Shown: positions 1 to 12,300 of the stretch, in pieces
Layout of the letters: each line of letters begins with the position of its first letter
How positions within the stretch are numbered: position 1 is the first letter of the stretch
Assembly (NCBI GenBank): GCA_023101725.1
Contig: JALJCO010010195.1
Location: forward strand, 620,001-684,000
Length of the DNA: 64,000 nucleotides
Direction of reading: 5' to 3'
Source: Atherinomorus stipes
Lineage: Eukaryota; Chordata; Actinopteri; Atheriniformes; Atherinidae
Translations under genes and position numbers: made by a program
The notes under the pieces: generated by a model
What the model saw: the letters and a program-made list of their open reading frames with translations, nothing else
Told to the model about the DNA's origin: nothing
Database searches by the model: none

Positions 1-404
1 GAAGGAAACTGGGCCTGATTGGCACAATTCGGCGCAACAAACTAAGCTTCATCCTTATTTGCTCCAAAGTGAAAGCAGCCATGTATTCTGACTTCATATT
101 CACAAGAACTCAGACACTGATGTCTTATATCCATCAGCTTGGATATAAGTGCTACTCCTGAACACTAAACATCACATTCCAGATGTAAGCAAAAAGCAAA
201 AACAAACATGTAAAAGACTAGAATAGATATGCAAAGGATTTTTTTTGACAAACTTGATAAGGTACATGTACATGACTGTTTAAAATATTTTTTCCTGCCT
301 TATTTTTTAAAAGAGAAAAATAAACTTTGGCAGCATTTGCTCCAAATTTGGAAAGTTTGACTGCAATGACCACAGTTTTTCCTTTTGCAACCTCTGTGCA
401 ATCT

Positions 405-475
405 ACTAGACACACACGTGTATGCACATGCACACACACACACATGCATGCGCGCACACACACTCTCTCTATAAA
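405..475. repeat. CA/TG-rich microsatellite
   Basis: Imperfect alternating CA/CG/TG dinucleotides end in a short CT run. ORFs read through it (Val/Cys/His-rich on the minus strand) are artefacts of the repeat. Confidence 0.85.
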
Positions 476-508
476 AAATATAAATGTTGCGGTTTTCTAG
501 TTTGAAGT

Positions 509-575
509 CCATCATTCAATGTTCATGATTCAGCGTTCATCATTCAATGTTCATCATTCAGCGTTTATTATTCAA
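509..575. repeat. Short minisatellite, ~9-18 bp unit
   Basis: Four or more copies of a unit like GTTCATCATTCAAT alternate with GTTCATGATTCAGC variants. The array is local and AT-rich, with no coding sense. Confidence 0.7.
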
Positions 576-764
576 TTTTTGCTGAAATAAATGTATTTTT
601 CTGATTCAAACTAATCCAGTTTCTGAATTTTAGTCTAACAACAAGGCTTAATCAGCATTTAGATTACATATTAGAGCCATTTTGCACAGGTTTCAGATTT
701 TGAGCTTTGAATCAAATATGTGAGTTAAAAAAAAAAAGATTGAGACTGCATGAGTGTGAAAAAA

Positions 765-1470
765 AAATGCATGAAAATCAATGTTTCTGCCAGTTGCTGA
801 CTCACCTGAGGGCCTGATAATATTAATTACCAAGTACCTTTTAAAATGTATTTTATGGAAATAATTTAGACTTGTTTTTGTTCTTTCCCCTAAATAGATA
901 AATAGTGGAGTTTTTGAGTGTTGTAACTATTGTGGCTATTAAAATGTTAAAAGTAAAAAATTCTAATTATTCTTGATAAGATCTTTCAGGCTGATGTTAT
1001 TTGGAAAGAACAAGTCATTTGAAGTGAAAAAAATATTGACATATAACAGTTTTAGGTCAGGTTTTGCAAATTAGGGACAGTGTGGCCTAAAGGAAAACTG
1101 TGTTAGTTTTCATAGATAAACTGATATTGCAGAAAAACTAAAAACACATGAAAATCAATACTGCCATCAATCAATGAACCATCTCAAAAAAGCTTTATAA
1201 TAGCAATTAGCAAATAATACTTAAAATGGATTTTATGGAAATTATATAGTGTTTTAGGTTTGTCCATAAACAAATGCTTGGGTTTTGTCACCATTATGGC
1301 AATCAAAGGGTTAAAAATACACCAAAATTTATGTGTACATTTTAGGCTAAGGTTATTTGGAATGAATGAGTCTTTTAAAGTAGAAAAAAATGATATATGA
1401 TCATTTTACAGCAGTTTTTGCAAATATAGCATAGTGTGGCTTTAGGGACAAATGAGCAAGTTTTTATAAA
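765..1470. repeat. Diverged tandem duplication, ~370-bp period
   Basis: Two blocks (about 765-1130 and 1146-1470) share an ordered series of matching segments: CATGAAAATCAAT, a TTTTATGGAAAT stretch, the motif GGCTGATGTTATTTGGAA versus GGCTAAGGTTATTTGGAA, then TTTTGCAAAT and AGTGTGGC. Divergence is high with many indels, so the duplication is old. No function is visible. Confidence 0.6.
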
Positions 1471-1549
1471 AACTTAACTCAGTCCAGTTACTGAGGTCAG
1501 GCACACCTGGATTAATCAGTTTGTCCAGTAATGAAAGACAGGAAACAGA

Positions 1550-1915
1550 GGCGCTACCTTAAGTTCAAGAAGTAGTGGAGTCGTGTATAGAGCCCATTAA
1601 CAACTGAAAACCCTGAGGCTAGAGTCTTCCCCAGTAGCGGGTCGTCAGTAGCAAGTTGAGGTGGCAATGAGGTGTCCCAGTGCTGACTCCACAATGAGCG
1701 GTGGTAGTCTAAAAAACTGGTAAGTTTTTTTTTTTTTTCTTTTCTGAGGGTGCTCTTGTGCGCGCCCTCATCACAAATACGCCCTGGGCGGTCACCCACA
1801 TTGCCCACAGCAAAAACAGGGCCTGACTCTGACCATAGCGAAGTCATCGAGCCAAGCTCACATCAAATCAGTCAAATCAAAGATACTTTATTGATTCCCA
1901 AGGGGAAATTCATGT
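1550..1915 (-). repeat. Probable decayed mobile-element fragment with fish retroposon-like tail
   Basis: The end at about 1866-1912 reads TACTTTATTGATTCCCAAGG followed by GGAAATTC. On the opposite strand this resembles the 3' tail shared by many fish LINE/SINE families. The preceding 300 bp is more GC-rich than its surroundings and carries only short, unrecognisable ORFs. The family was not identified. Confidence 0.45.
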
Positions 1916-2812
1916 ATGAGCCAATGAGAGATGGATCCGCTCCTGCAAAGTTACAGTGTTTGTTTTTTTAAGGAGGGCAGCCCCGTCAGAGCACAGACAT
2001 GCGTCAAGTGCTCTATATCTAACCCAGAAATCATCTATTATTACTTACATTAGGCCAGTGTTTGGGTTAAAAGTTACACAATTTCCCTTTAAATGTTCCA
2101 TTAAAATGCAGAAAATAGTTAGATATTAAGGCATGGATTTTTTCTTTGTTTTTTTTAACCTCTAACCATCTCTGTTTCATTTGAATAAATGCTGAAATGA
2201 TCACATTAACTCTAAAAAACAGAGCTCTGGAAAGGAATTTTGTGAATCAGATGTTAGTTTTATTCCTTCTTTTCTCTCTCCTCAATCACAACGAGACAAC
2301 TTAGATTTGTCTGAGCTTCTTTTCTAAATTTAGGCAGATGAACTTCACAGGATTAAACCTTTAGCATGATGCAGTCACAGGAATCATCCTAATTCTTTAA
2401 CTAATGACCCAGATTCAAGCCAAAACTTCTCTGAGTGTTCACAGATCAACGTGGCTGGCAACGACTTAGTTAAAGGAATGAAGGTTTGCGCCTCAAATAT
2501 GGGAACAAAGGGAGCACAAGCATCACATCTTTCATCTCTGATAGTTGCGAGATAAGCGAGTTGCCCCACAAATACAAGCCTGATTCTCGCAGTTATTATT
2601 AGGTCTGTTCCACCCAGGTGTCAGCATGCTGGAGTGATGTAAAGCAGCTAAACTACAGAGAAGTTACTGCAGGAGTTTGAGATAAAACACATGCAGCTGC
2701 CGAGAGGTCTCATTTGTCTCCATCTCCCTGTGTTGAGGTCTTCTACGGATCTGCCATCAGCCTTTCCGAGAAAAGGAAGAATTAAGACATTCAGGGGAAA
2801 TTTACTCAGCAC

Positions 2813-2825
2813 AAGAAGAGGAAGT
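2813..2825 (+). promoter_or_regulatory. PU.1/ETS-type motif upstream of klhl6
   Basis: AAGAAGAGGAAGTG matches the long purine-rich site preferred by the myeloid/B-cell ETS factor PU.1. It lies about 220 bp before the klhl6 start codon. Single motifs occur by chance; the support is its position and the lymphoid nature of the gene. Confidence 0.35.
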
Positions 2826-3046
2826 GTTTTAGAAATAAGCACTGGTACGCATGTTCCTCACAGAACAGGAATAGGAAGTATGAAGAAGACAGGAAAACAA
2901 CAAATCCTCATCTCAAAGCAACACAACTGCCGTCAGCGTGAACCACAAAGCTTTGCTTCCTTTCTCTTTACATGAACAGGTGTTGTGAAGCAGCCGCCTG
3001 TTCTTCTGTGGAAAGTTGACTTTCTGAAGAACTTTTGTTGCAAAAG

Positions 3047-3303
3047 ATGAGTGACTCACTGGAGAGGACAACAGATTGTCCCTTGCCATCTTTTGGCGAC
3101 GAGTCCAGTCTGAATGAGGAAAAAGGGAATGCAGCAAGTTCACAAGAGTTATGCTGGCAAGATGGAGGCCTGCCGATGGAGCTGCAGAGAGGGATGGATA
3201 GCCTGCGAGTGAACAGAGAACTGACCGATGTGACCCTCTGTGTCCAGGGACATGACTTCCCCTGTCATAGAGCCGTTCTTGCCGCTGCCAGCCAGTATTT
3301 CAG
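3047..3303 (+). CDS. klhl6: klhl6 exon 1: N-terminus and start of BTB
   Basis: It encodes residues 1-86 (last codon split). The first ~45 residues are a low-conservation leader; the BTB begins near ELTDVTLCV and includes the [12 protein letters not shown] core. The donor is GTAAAA. The following intron is only 77 bp. Confidence 0.93.
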
Positions 3304-6300
3304 GTAAAAGTACTTCAACATTGTGCAACTTAGTTGTGATGAAAAGTTTTCTTTTATTGACTTCATACATTTCTGCACAGAGCCATGTTTTGCAGCGGTC
3401 TCAAGGAGAGTCATGAGGACTGTGTGGAAATTAAAGGGCTAGACAGCGGGACGATGAGCTCTCTCCTGGAGTATACGTACACCAGCCGAGCCCTCCTCAC
3501 ACACACAAATGTCCAGAGGATACTCGAGGCAGCGAGTCAGTTTCAGGTAAAGCTTTTAGTCAGTTTTTAACTTTAAGCATCAAAACATTACAAACCAAGT
3601 CAAAAGCTTATGAAATATCAGAAAAATGTAATTAAGAGTGGAGCTTCTTTTTTTTTTTATTATTATTATTTTATTTTGATTTGACATTTTTGTGTTTTCT
3701 ATGTTATGCCTTTTCAATCAAAGTTTACATGTGGAGCTGCTGTTTTGGTTTAATAAGCATGAGATATGTAACCTGTTCTCATTCTTTGTGCCTCATTAAA
3801 GGCCTTGAAATTTTCCATAGGCAGATAAAGTTGAACTCAGCATCAGTTGTTGGTGTAGTTTATATTCTAAATAGCAGAATAAATTAAGTTAACAGAGAAG
3901 AATATCACCGTGTATGATTCTGTCCTTAAGAAACAAGGATGAGAGATGAGACTCCAACCGAGACGATTTGTTTAGCAAGCAGCTAAAGTTGAGACAAACA
4001 TGTCAAAAACAATCGGTCTTATACTGTAGTTCAGTGAAGTACGCCTGTGGCTCCCTAAACTGTCTTGTTTTTTGCTGATCTGAGCGTCTAAATGCTAATG
4101 TTGCAGCACAAACAGCTTCCCTTATGTGTTCTGGCCTGCAACCAGAATAGTGATAAGTAGGCAACTCAATAGAAGTTTCCACACGAACAAAATTTCATCA
4201 CAACACTGAGCCCACGATTCTGAAATAGCAGCAACAAGCATTACAACAAACATAAGGTTTGATTTGCTTTCAGAAAAACTGTCTTGTAGTAGTTAAATAA
4301 AAATCTCTGTTGTTTTTGTCTTTCACATCAGGCAAATTTGTCTCTCTTTAGGGGAATAAACATCTCATTGAGTAAGAAATCACCCGCTCTAAGAGGGAAG
4401 TGAAAGTTGGCAAGTTGTTTACAGTCAGGATCAGTTTTCCATACAGGCTTAAATTAACTACACAGCTGTGCCACACAGCAGGGGAGGCAGGTGTTTGTGT
4501 TTTTGTACTTATTTTATTGAAAAAAAAGCTGTTTAAGTGTTAGATTTAGCAGATAAATGTTTGGAGTATTCTGATTGGTCCTTCTTCAACAGGATGTTTC
4601 AGAGCCGTGACTCACTATGACAAAGAATTTAGGTCAAAATTAAAACCAGATAAGTTTTAGGAGCCATTGTGATCTTATAAGGCCTAAAGTGAGCATTGCT
4701 GTGGCTAAAAGATTAACTTAAAAGTTTGTTCCTTTGAAATCCAAAAATAAATGTCATTTATTATAATCATGTAAATAAATGAATTAGTTTATATTGACCA
4801 ACATCAGAGTCTTGTTGAAAAAGGTTTACAAACAGCTAAATAAAGTGAGGCTTCATCAGTAAGATCATTGGTATTTTACACCATTGTTACAGCTCGTTTT
4901 TTGTAAATCAGAAGGACTTAAGGAAAGTGGAAAACTGTCTTCTAATCTGATCAGTTCACACTCAAAATTTATTGTGGATTTAACGAGGACAACATCCTTT
5001 GGGCAAAAGAGGAGTTTGTTATCACCACACAGTTTAGAAGACGGCGTCTGTGATGGTTTGATGTTACCTCTGAGTACATGGCGTGGATAATTTTCCCATC
5101 AGAGATGTAATGTTGGATTAAATCAGAAGAATTAATGCAGGTTTTAGGGCAACATATGCTGCCACTGAGTCTTTTGGAAATAAAAAGGTAAATAGATAAT
5201 AAATAAGGCAAATGAGCTTACTGTATTTTTGCTTCTAGTAAAATCAGCAGTGTTGGAGTAACACTTGGAGAGTCAATTTTAACACTAAGCCAGGTTACAT
5301 ATGGTCCTGCCCTGTATAGTGTTAAAGTTACACTGGACCCAGTGTTGAATTTTTAGTGTTAATTTAACACTAATAAGAGTTAATTTTCATTATAGATTTA
5401 AATTTGATCAACACTGACATTGTTAATAAGCTTTAACTCTTTGAGATAAAGTAACAACCTATAGCGTTGATTAATTATATCATTACACAAGTGTTTGACA
5501 CATCAAATTTCTTAATATTTTCACAAAGTAAAATATTTCAGTTAATGTTGACTTGCATCTTTTCAAGGTTTAATCAGGTCTTTTAACCTTGTTTACCTTT
5601 TTGGCAAGATGAGATTGTGGAGAGGGATTGCCTATCATCTTCAACATCTTTTTCATTTAGAAATTTGAAATCACACCAAGGAAACATAAGCTGAGCACAT
5701 ATACATTTCACTCATGGTGCAGGATTGAACAGTAAAGTCACACAGTGAAGTCGCTTTTTTGAAACAGGTCTTACCTCTCTTTAAATGAGTTCTGCCATTG
5801 TTGAATGTATTTCTTTTTTTTTTTTTTTGCTATAATATGAAGTTTTTGCTTTATACCATGTATTTGGTGATAAGCAAAATAAATAAATAAATTGAATAAA
5901 ATGAAGTGAAATGAAATGAACAAAGCATGATGGGAAATGTTCAAACTGAAAAGGGCGGAGCCTCCCTGAGTAACTCTGATTAGAGTTATTTTTCTTTGAC
6001 ACTGAAAAGAAAAAAACTTGTTTTAACTCTGAAAATTATCACCAGCACTGCTGGTCATCAGGGGGCATTTTACTCTCACTGGTGTTGGAATTACTCTGAA
6101 AGAGTTAATGTGATTTAACAATGCAAATTTTACACTGAGGATTTTGCTGTGAAACTTTATAAAAAAAACAATCTCCTCAGGTCCCAAACACTAAGTGCCA
6201 TTTGTCTTTTATTTTAAAAAAGTGATGCAGCATGAAGGTAAATGTTCCCCTATCTCAGACTTGTTATTTCTGTTAATTTATTTCTGTGTAATTTATTTAT

Positions 6301-9300
6301 ATTTCTATTTATTATATTCATTTCTGACTTATTACAGGGATAAAATACAAAAGCTGCTTTTAAAAAGGAGGCCTATATTTTAACTAAAAACAAAAGGTGT
6401 TTTTTTGTTGTGTTTTGTTTTAAACAAAATTGAATATGTTGAAAAATTGTAAGTAGTTTTTATGAAAAGTCAGAAATCTTTCTACTATTTTACTCTTTCT
6501 TTAAACAGAGGGTCCGGTGGTAAATGTGACTTTAGTGTGTCGTTTCTTTTGTGACAAATATTTTTTTCTTTTTTTTCTAACAAACAAATGGAAATCTTAC
6601 ATTTTAGACAGACTTCTATTACATTATGTCAGTAACATATTGTGTTAAAGCTGATGCTTCCTCACATGGGGCTAAAAATAGGAATAAGGAAATGTTCTGT
6701 ATTTATGAATACTACCTTTTAACAAAACTTAGCAGAAAAGTAGGGAAATTTGTGTTTGGTAAATTATTTCTCCCCTTTAATAATACCAATTGGTGTTGTA
6801 TTACATGTAGCAAGAAAAACTGAATGAACTGATTTGATTTTTTTTACCTTTACAATAAGGTATAACTTGTTAAGATTATGCTTCTGTGGAATGAGTAACA
6901 CTGCTAAATGCAAGGGCAGCACCGACCCCCCAAATGTTTAACTGGACTGAGGTCTAGACTCACAGCAGGTCATTCCATCCTTTCTAATCCCAGATTCTGG
7001 ACGAACATGATTAAGTTAGGTCACACATTCAATAAGTCATATAGGGTAGTATGAAGGAACAGTACAACAATGTTGATTGATTTAGAAAATATTTAACTTT
7101 GTATAGAACTGATATTAATTTGCTTATTTTTATATTAATATAGATAATATGTTTCTTGAAACTTAATTTTTCATCTATTATTACACCAAGAAATTTTGCC
7201 TCAGATACTCTTTCAATTTCTTTATTATTTATCATAAGTTTCTTTTTTATGTTGATTAATCTTTTCCCAAATATCATAAACTTTGTTTTATCCAAATTTA
7301 ATGTTAGCTTGTTGAGGTCAAACCATTCCTTTGATTTATTAAGTTCTTCTTCAACCGTTTCCAAAAGCTCCTCCAAATTGTCCCCAGAACAAAAAAGATC
7401 ATCAGCAAACAAAATTATTTTTTACAGACTGGATACCTCACAGATATCATTATTATACTAAATAAATAATAATGGTCCCAAAACTGAACCTTGTGGAACT
7501 CCATACTCTATTTCCATTGTTTTTTATTTTACTTGATCTATTTCAACGTACTGTTGAAACGTACTGAGGGCCACTCCTCTCACACCATAGCTTTGAAGTT
7601 ATTTTATTAATAACTTAAGTTCTACGAAATCAAAAGCCTTTGTTAAATCCAAAAAAGTCCCGATGGTATACTGTTCTTTTTTCAATTGCAGAAGTCAACT
7701 CTTCCACAAAATCTATAAGTGCTAATGAAGAGGTTTGATTTTACATTGACAGAATCTCTTTCCAATTCTTTCCAATTCAGTATCAGTCGTTCATCTGTGA
7801 CCAACACACTCGGCAGCACTTGAATCTCAAAACAAAACTGAATACCATCAGAGAAATATTGCAGGGGCTTTTGTCACATTTTGGGGGCACTACCCACATG
7901 TTTAGCTGCATTACTCATTTTAGAGGCATGATCCTTACAAGTTATACCTTGCTGTAAAAGTGACTAACTGGGCTTTCCCACAATCTACAACTGGTACTAT
8001 TAATGGGGGGAAATAAGAATCAGTTACAACACAAATTCTGGTACTTTTTATGCTAAGTTTACAAAGCTTAAGAGATGAAGGATGTTTTTCAGGTGAAGAA
8101 TTTGATTGGTTAAATGACTTCCAAATATTTGCAATCTCTCTATAAGTTTTTCACTTTAGATTGCGTTTTTTTGGGGGGGAAAGTCAAAAATTTACTTTTA
8201 AATTTGGATCTTTTATCAGTAAATTCAAACTATTGTCTTTAAAGTGACTGTAATTCACTTTTTTTTCTTTTGTTTATTTCAGTTTCTGCGTGTGGTTGAT
8301 GCATGCGCTGACTTTCTGAGCAAATCTATGCATCTAGAAAGCTGCATTGGAATCCTGAACCTGGCTGACAATCACGCCCTGCCGACTCTGAGATCCAGGG
8401 CTCAAGACTACATCACCTCTCAGTTCTCTCAGGTGGTCCAGCTGCAGGACTTCCTGGAACTGCCAGCAGAGTCTCTGGAAGCCATCTTACAAAGGGACGA
8501 CCTTGATGTTAAGTTTGAGGAGTGTGTTTTTGAAGCCCTAATGCAATGGGTGAGAGCCCGGCCGGAGGAACGTCATCCGTTACTGGCCAGGTTGCTTTCA
8601 CATGTGAGACTGCCTTTGTTGGAGCCGGCGTTCTTTGTGGAAAAGGTTGAATCAGATGAGTTGATTCGTTGCTGCAGTGAAGCCTTTCCTTTGTTGCAAG
8701 AGACCCGAACTTATCACCTTTCTGGTAGGGAGGTAAGCATGCAGGGGATGTTTGCTTCTAACTCGCTAACCATTAATAATACTCATTACTGTTGATTAAA
8801 AAACATGTATATCTCCACTGATTTGATTTTCTAGGTGGTCTCAGAGCGAACCAAACCACGTGTGCAGCAATTTCTATCAGAGGTCTTCCTGATCATTGGA
8901 GGCTGCACAAAAGATGAACGCTTTATTTCTACTGTCACCTGCTTGGACCCTCTCAGACGCAGCCGGCTGGAGGTCGCCAGACTGCCAATGACGGAGCAGG
9001 AGGACGAGACGCAAAACCGAAAATGGGTGGAGTTTGCTTGTATCACCTTCCAAAATGAAGTATACATATCTGGTAAGAAAACAAACTCGTATCTTCAGAG
9101 GCTTCAAACATGTGAACATGACCTTTTACTGTACAGATGAAAGTGAGAAAAGTTCTGAAGATTATACACCTGCTAAGTTATGGTTTCCACGTTCTCTTGC
9201 TGGAAATTCATTCTTCTTGCAAAGATTATGTAGACACCCTTATGTCTTGGGTTGTTATTGATATTTATAAGCTTGACTGGCACTTAAATGTCATACTTGA

Positions 9301-12300
9301 ATTATTAAATTTAGAGTATACAGCTGAGCAAAACAAGAGGAGGATGTGACATCGTCTGCACTAACAGTTGCTGTGGTTTTAGGTGTTTCCCACGTCAGGA
9401 ACTGACGCTTTCAGCTCTAGTTGCTCTAACTGCTCAGGACCATGCACGCTGCAGAAGTTGAGACTAAGTCATGGGATTTTACATCATTAATCAGAATGAT
9501 CACCCTGTGGCCCTGAGCAGAGCCCCGGCACAGTCATTACTAAACACTTAGTGACACATTAGCATGTAGAGCTGGAAACTCATCTGTGCGGAAGGTGACT
9601 GTTTTCTTGAATGATCCTGTGTCTGTAGGAGGTAAAGAGACACAGCATGACGTTTGGAAATATAATGGTGCCCTGGACAAATGGATCCAAATCGAGCCCT
9701 TGTCAACTGGGCGATGGAGACACAAGATGGCGGTTCATGGAGGGAAGGTGTACGTGCTGGGTGGATTTGATGGAGTCCAGAGACTTGCTAGCGTAGAGGC
9801 CTACGATCCCTTTCACAATCGCTGGACACAAGTAATTCTCCTATCAATAATTTTGCTCAAACTGGCCGTAATTTTACACCGCCTAAATGTGTTTGTGAGA
9901 GAAGAAATATTTCTGAATCCTTTTCTGATACCCATCTTTCATGACCTCCTTCACTGCAGGTGACACCTCTTGCAGTAGGTGTGAGCTCCTTTGCAGCAGC
10001 AAGCTTTGACAAATGGATCTATGTGATTGGTGGTGGACCTAATGGCAAACTTGCCACTGATAAAGTTCAGTGCTGGCAACCAGGGACGGACAGCTGGGAG
10101 CTTCGGGCTCCAATTCCCATTGAAACTAAATGCACCAACGCTGTTACCTTCAAGAACTGCATCTATGTAGTAGGTAAGTTGGATGATGTGTAAAGTTTCC
10201 AAAGAACAGTAACTTAATAATCATTAAAACTCCATATTTGATTAAAAATAGTACAAAGACAGCATATCTGATGGTGAAACTAATACATTTTTTGGCTTTT
10301 AAATATATGAATAATATGCTTATTGTGAATCTGATGCCAGCATTTGGCTTCAAAAAAGTTGTAATAGACAAAAGCAAACTGAACAATTTGCCCAATTTTA
10401 ACCCACTGATGCCTGATGTCACTAATTTTTGATAAACCACTTTAAAAAAAAATTCTTTTTAATCTCTTTTCTTTGTATCAAAATGATTTATTTTATTTAT
10501 TTATTTGCTTTTATTCACTCCCTTTATTTCTTTAATGTTTCTATTTCTATATTAATTATTTATTATTTCTCTTTATTTATTCATTGTTATTCACTTATGT
10601 AATATTCAACAATATTTTATTTTATTCCAGTCTTTCTAATCTTGTAATTTTTTCTATATTTATTTAGTTTTAATATAGATTGAGGTGTTAAGGGGTTAAA
10701 TACAAATACCAAATGAAACAGTTAGATTAGCTAGGAACAGAACAGTAAGGATTGGGTTTAAAATATGATGGTGAATGTTTCACTGATTTGTGAAAGATTG
10801 TGAGTGAAAATAGTTTAGGATAATATTTCTCAAAACAAAACTGAAAATAAGTATTTCATATTTGATAAGGAATATACCAAATAAATCTGTGTGTGCAAGG
10901 AGTGAGGCACAAAAACAATATAAAATCTTTAAAACCTGACCCTAGGAAAAATAGGGAGAAAATTCAGATTTTCTTTTAATCTGAAGTCTTTATTTGGCCC
11001 TTTAACAAAATATGAAAAAAATATATAAAAAATTATATTTTTTTTGTATAATCACCATTTATTACTGTGCAGTATTTCAAAATTATTTTAGTGTTGTCTT
11101 TTTCCTCCTGGTATCAGCTTTATCGGATTGGGTAAAATATGGTTTTGAGCAAAGTTTTTACCATTAAAGACACACAACGGAACTTTTAGCAGTTTTCTCC
11201 TATCGGCGGCTAAACTAGCATCCATCTTGTGTCGTACCTGTACTGTGATTCACTCCAGCCAGTAAAAGACAGTCTTATCTTGACTCTTGTTCTGTCCCTT
11301 CCTCTGTTTCTTTTCCTCTCTTCCTCCGGTGATGTTTCCTTGCGTTTCTTTACCGAATTCGACATGATGCGCATTCAAAACACCCGCGATGTTGATACCT
11401 GGTTTACATCCGGTTGCTAGTGAGTGATGCGGTGCTGCAACCAATAGTTGGCTGCAACGTCACGGTCGCGTCCCGGATGGGAATCTTACATAGTGCTGTT
11501 TCTGAGGCCCGGGACGCCTCTGGGCACTGACAGCTCGAAAATGCGCAAAATGAATGTTGGTGTGCCATCAAAACGAGTCAGAAACACAGATTTTTAAGGT
11601 CTAAAAGTTACGTTGTGTGTCTTTAAGTGATGCAAAAGGGTTCAGAAATGTTATTAAATGTGATACATACAGCACTTCAGGTTAAATGGTGCTGAATATC
11701 AGGCCCCTCTAATGGCTCCATTAACAGACTCAAGAACCCTTTAGAGTTTGGTGTTACTTCCACAAATACCAATTACTTTGCAAAAAAGTTCATAAATACA
11801 CGGGGGAGGGGGGGGGCACCTTGAACGGTCGAACTGCAAATCCTACTATCTAAAGGTTGAAAGGAAAAAGACTTCTAGTCTTTACAACTAGTACAGATGC
11901 TGTTCCTATTTTTTCGGGTGTGGGGGGTTCCAGATACTATGTTACACAGTGAGACTATGCTAAGTTGTTATTCTGTTTTCAATAAACATACAGTTTAAAT
12001 GATATGAAAATCACTGCATAGTTTTCTTTTTACATCCTACACACACAGTGTGCAAAATTATGCACATTATTACACCATCCATGTAAAGCTATATGGAGTT
12101 TTACAAATTTTGTAGACACTAACTTACGTAATGATTAGTCATATTGGATAAATGAATGAGCTAGCAAATTGTGCTTTATAACAATTAGTTTTGTCTCAAC
12201 TAATCTATCTCTGTAAGATAAATGTGAATGGATGCTGCAATAATAAGGCTGTTGTCAAATCTTCTTTATGGTTCCAGGTGGTGCCATGCATGCCATGTAC

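Larger units (their letters stand above)
1..3046. other. Upstream flank of klhl6, no coding gene seen
   Basis: No open frame here resembles a known protein, and the short ORFs are uninterpretable. The stretch holds a CA-rich microsatellite, a small TTCATCATTCA-type tandem array (about 509-575), a diverged tandem duplication (about 765-1470), a probable decayed repeat (about 1550-1915) and the likely klhl6 promoter or 5' UTR in its last few hundred bases. Confidence 0.6.

Noticed and set aside
218..515. Two overlapping minus-strand frames
   Set aside because: Cys/Val/His pattern comes from the CA microsatellite.
3035..3046. Upstream extension of klhl6 by four codons
   Set aside because: The extra codons begin at TTG; the first ATG in frame is at 3047 and has a good context.
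7156..7461. 101-codon plus-strand frame
   Set aside because: Antisense shadow of the LINE reverse transcriptase.
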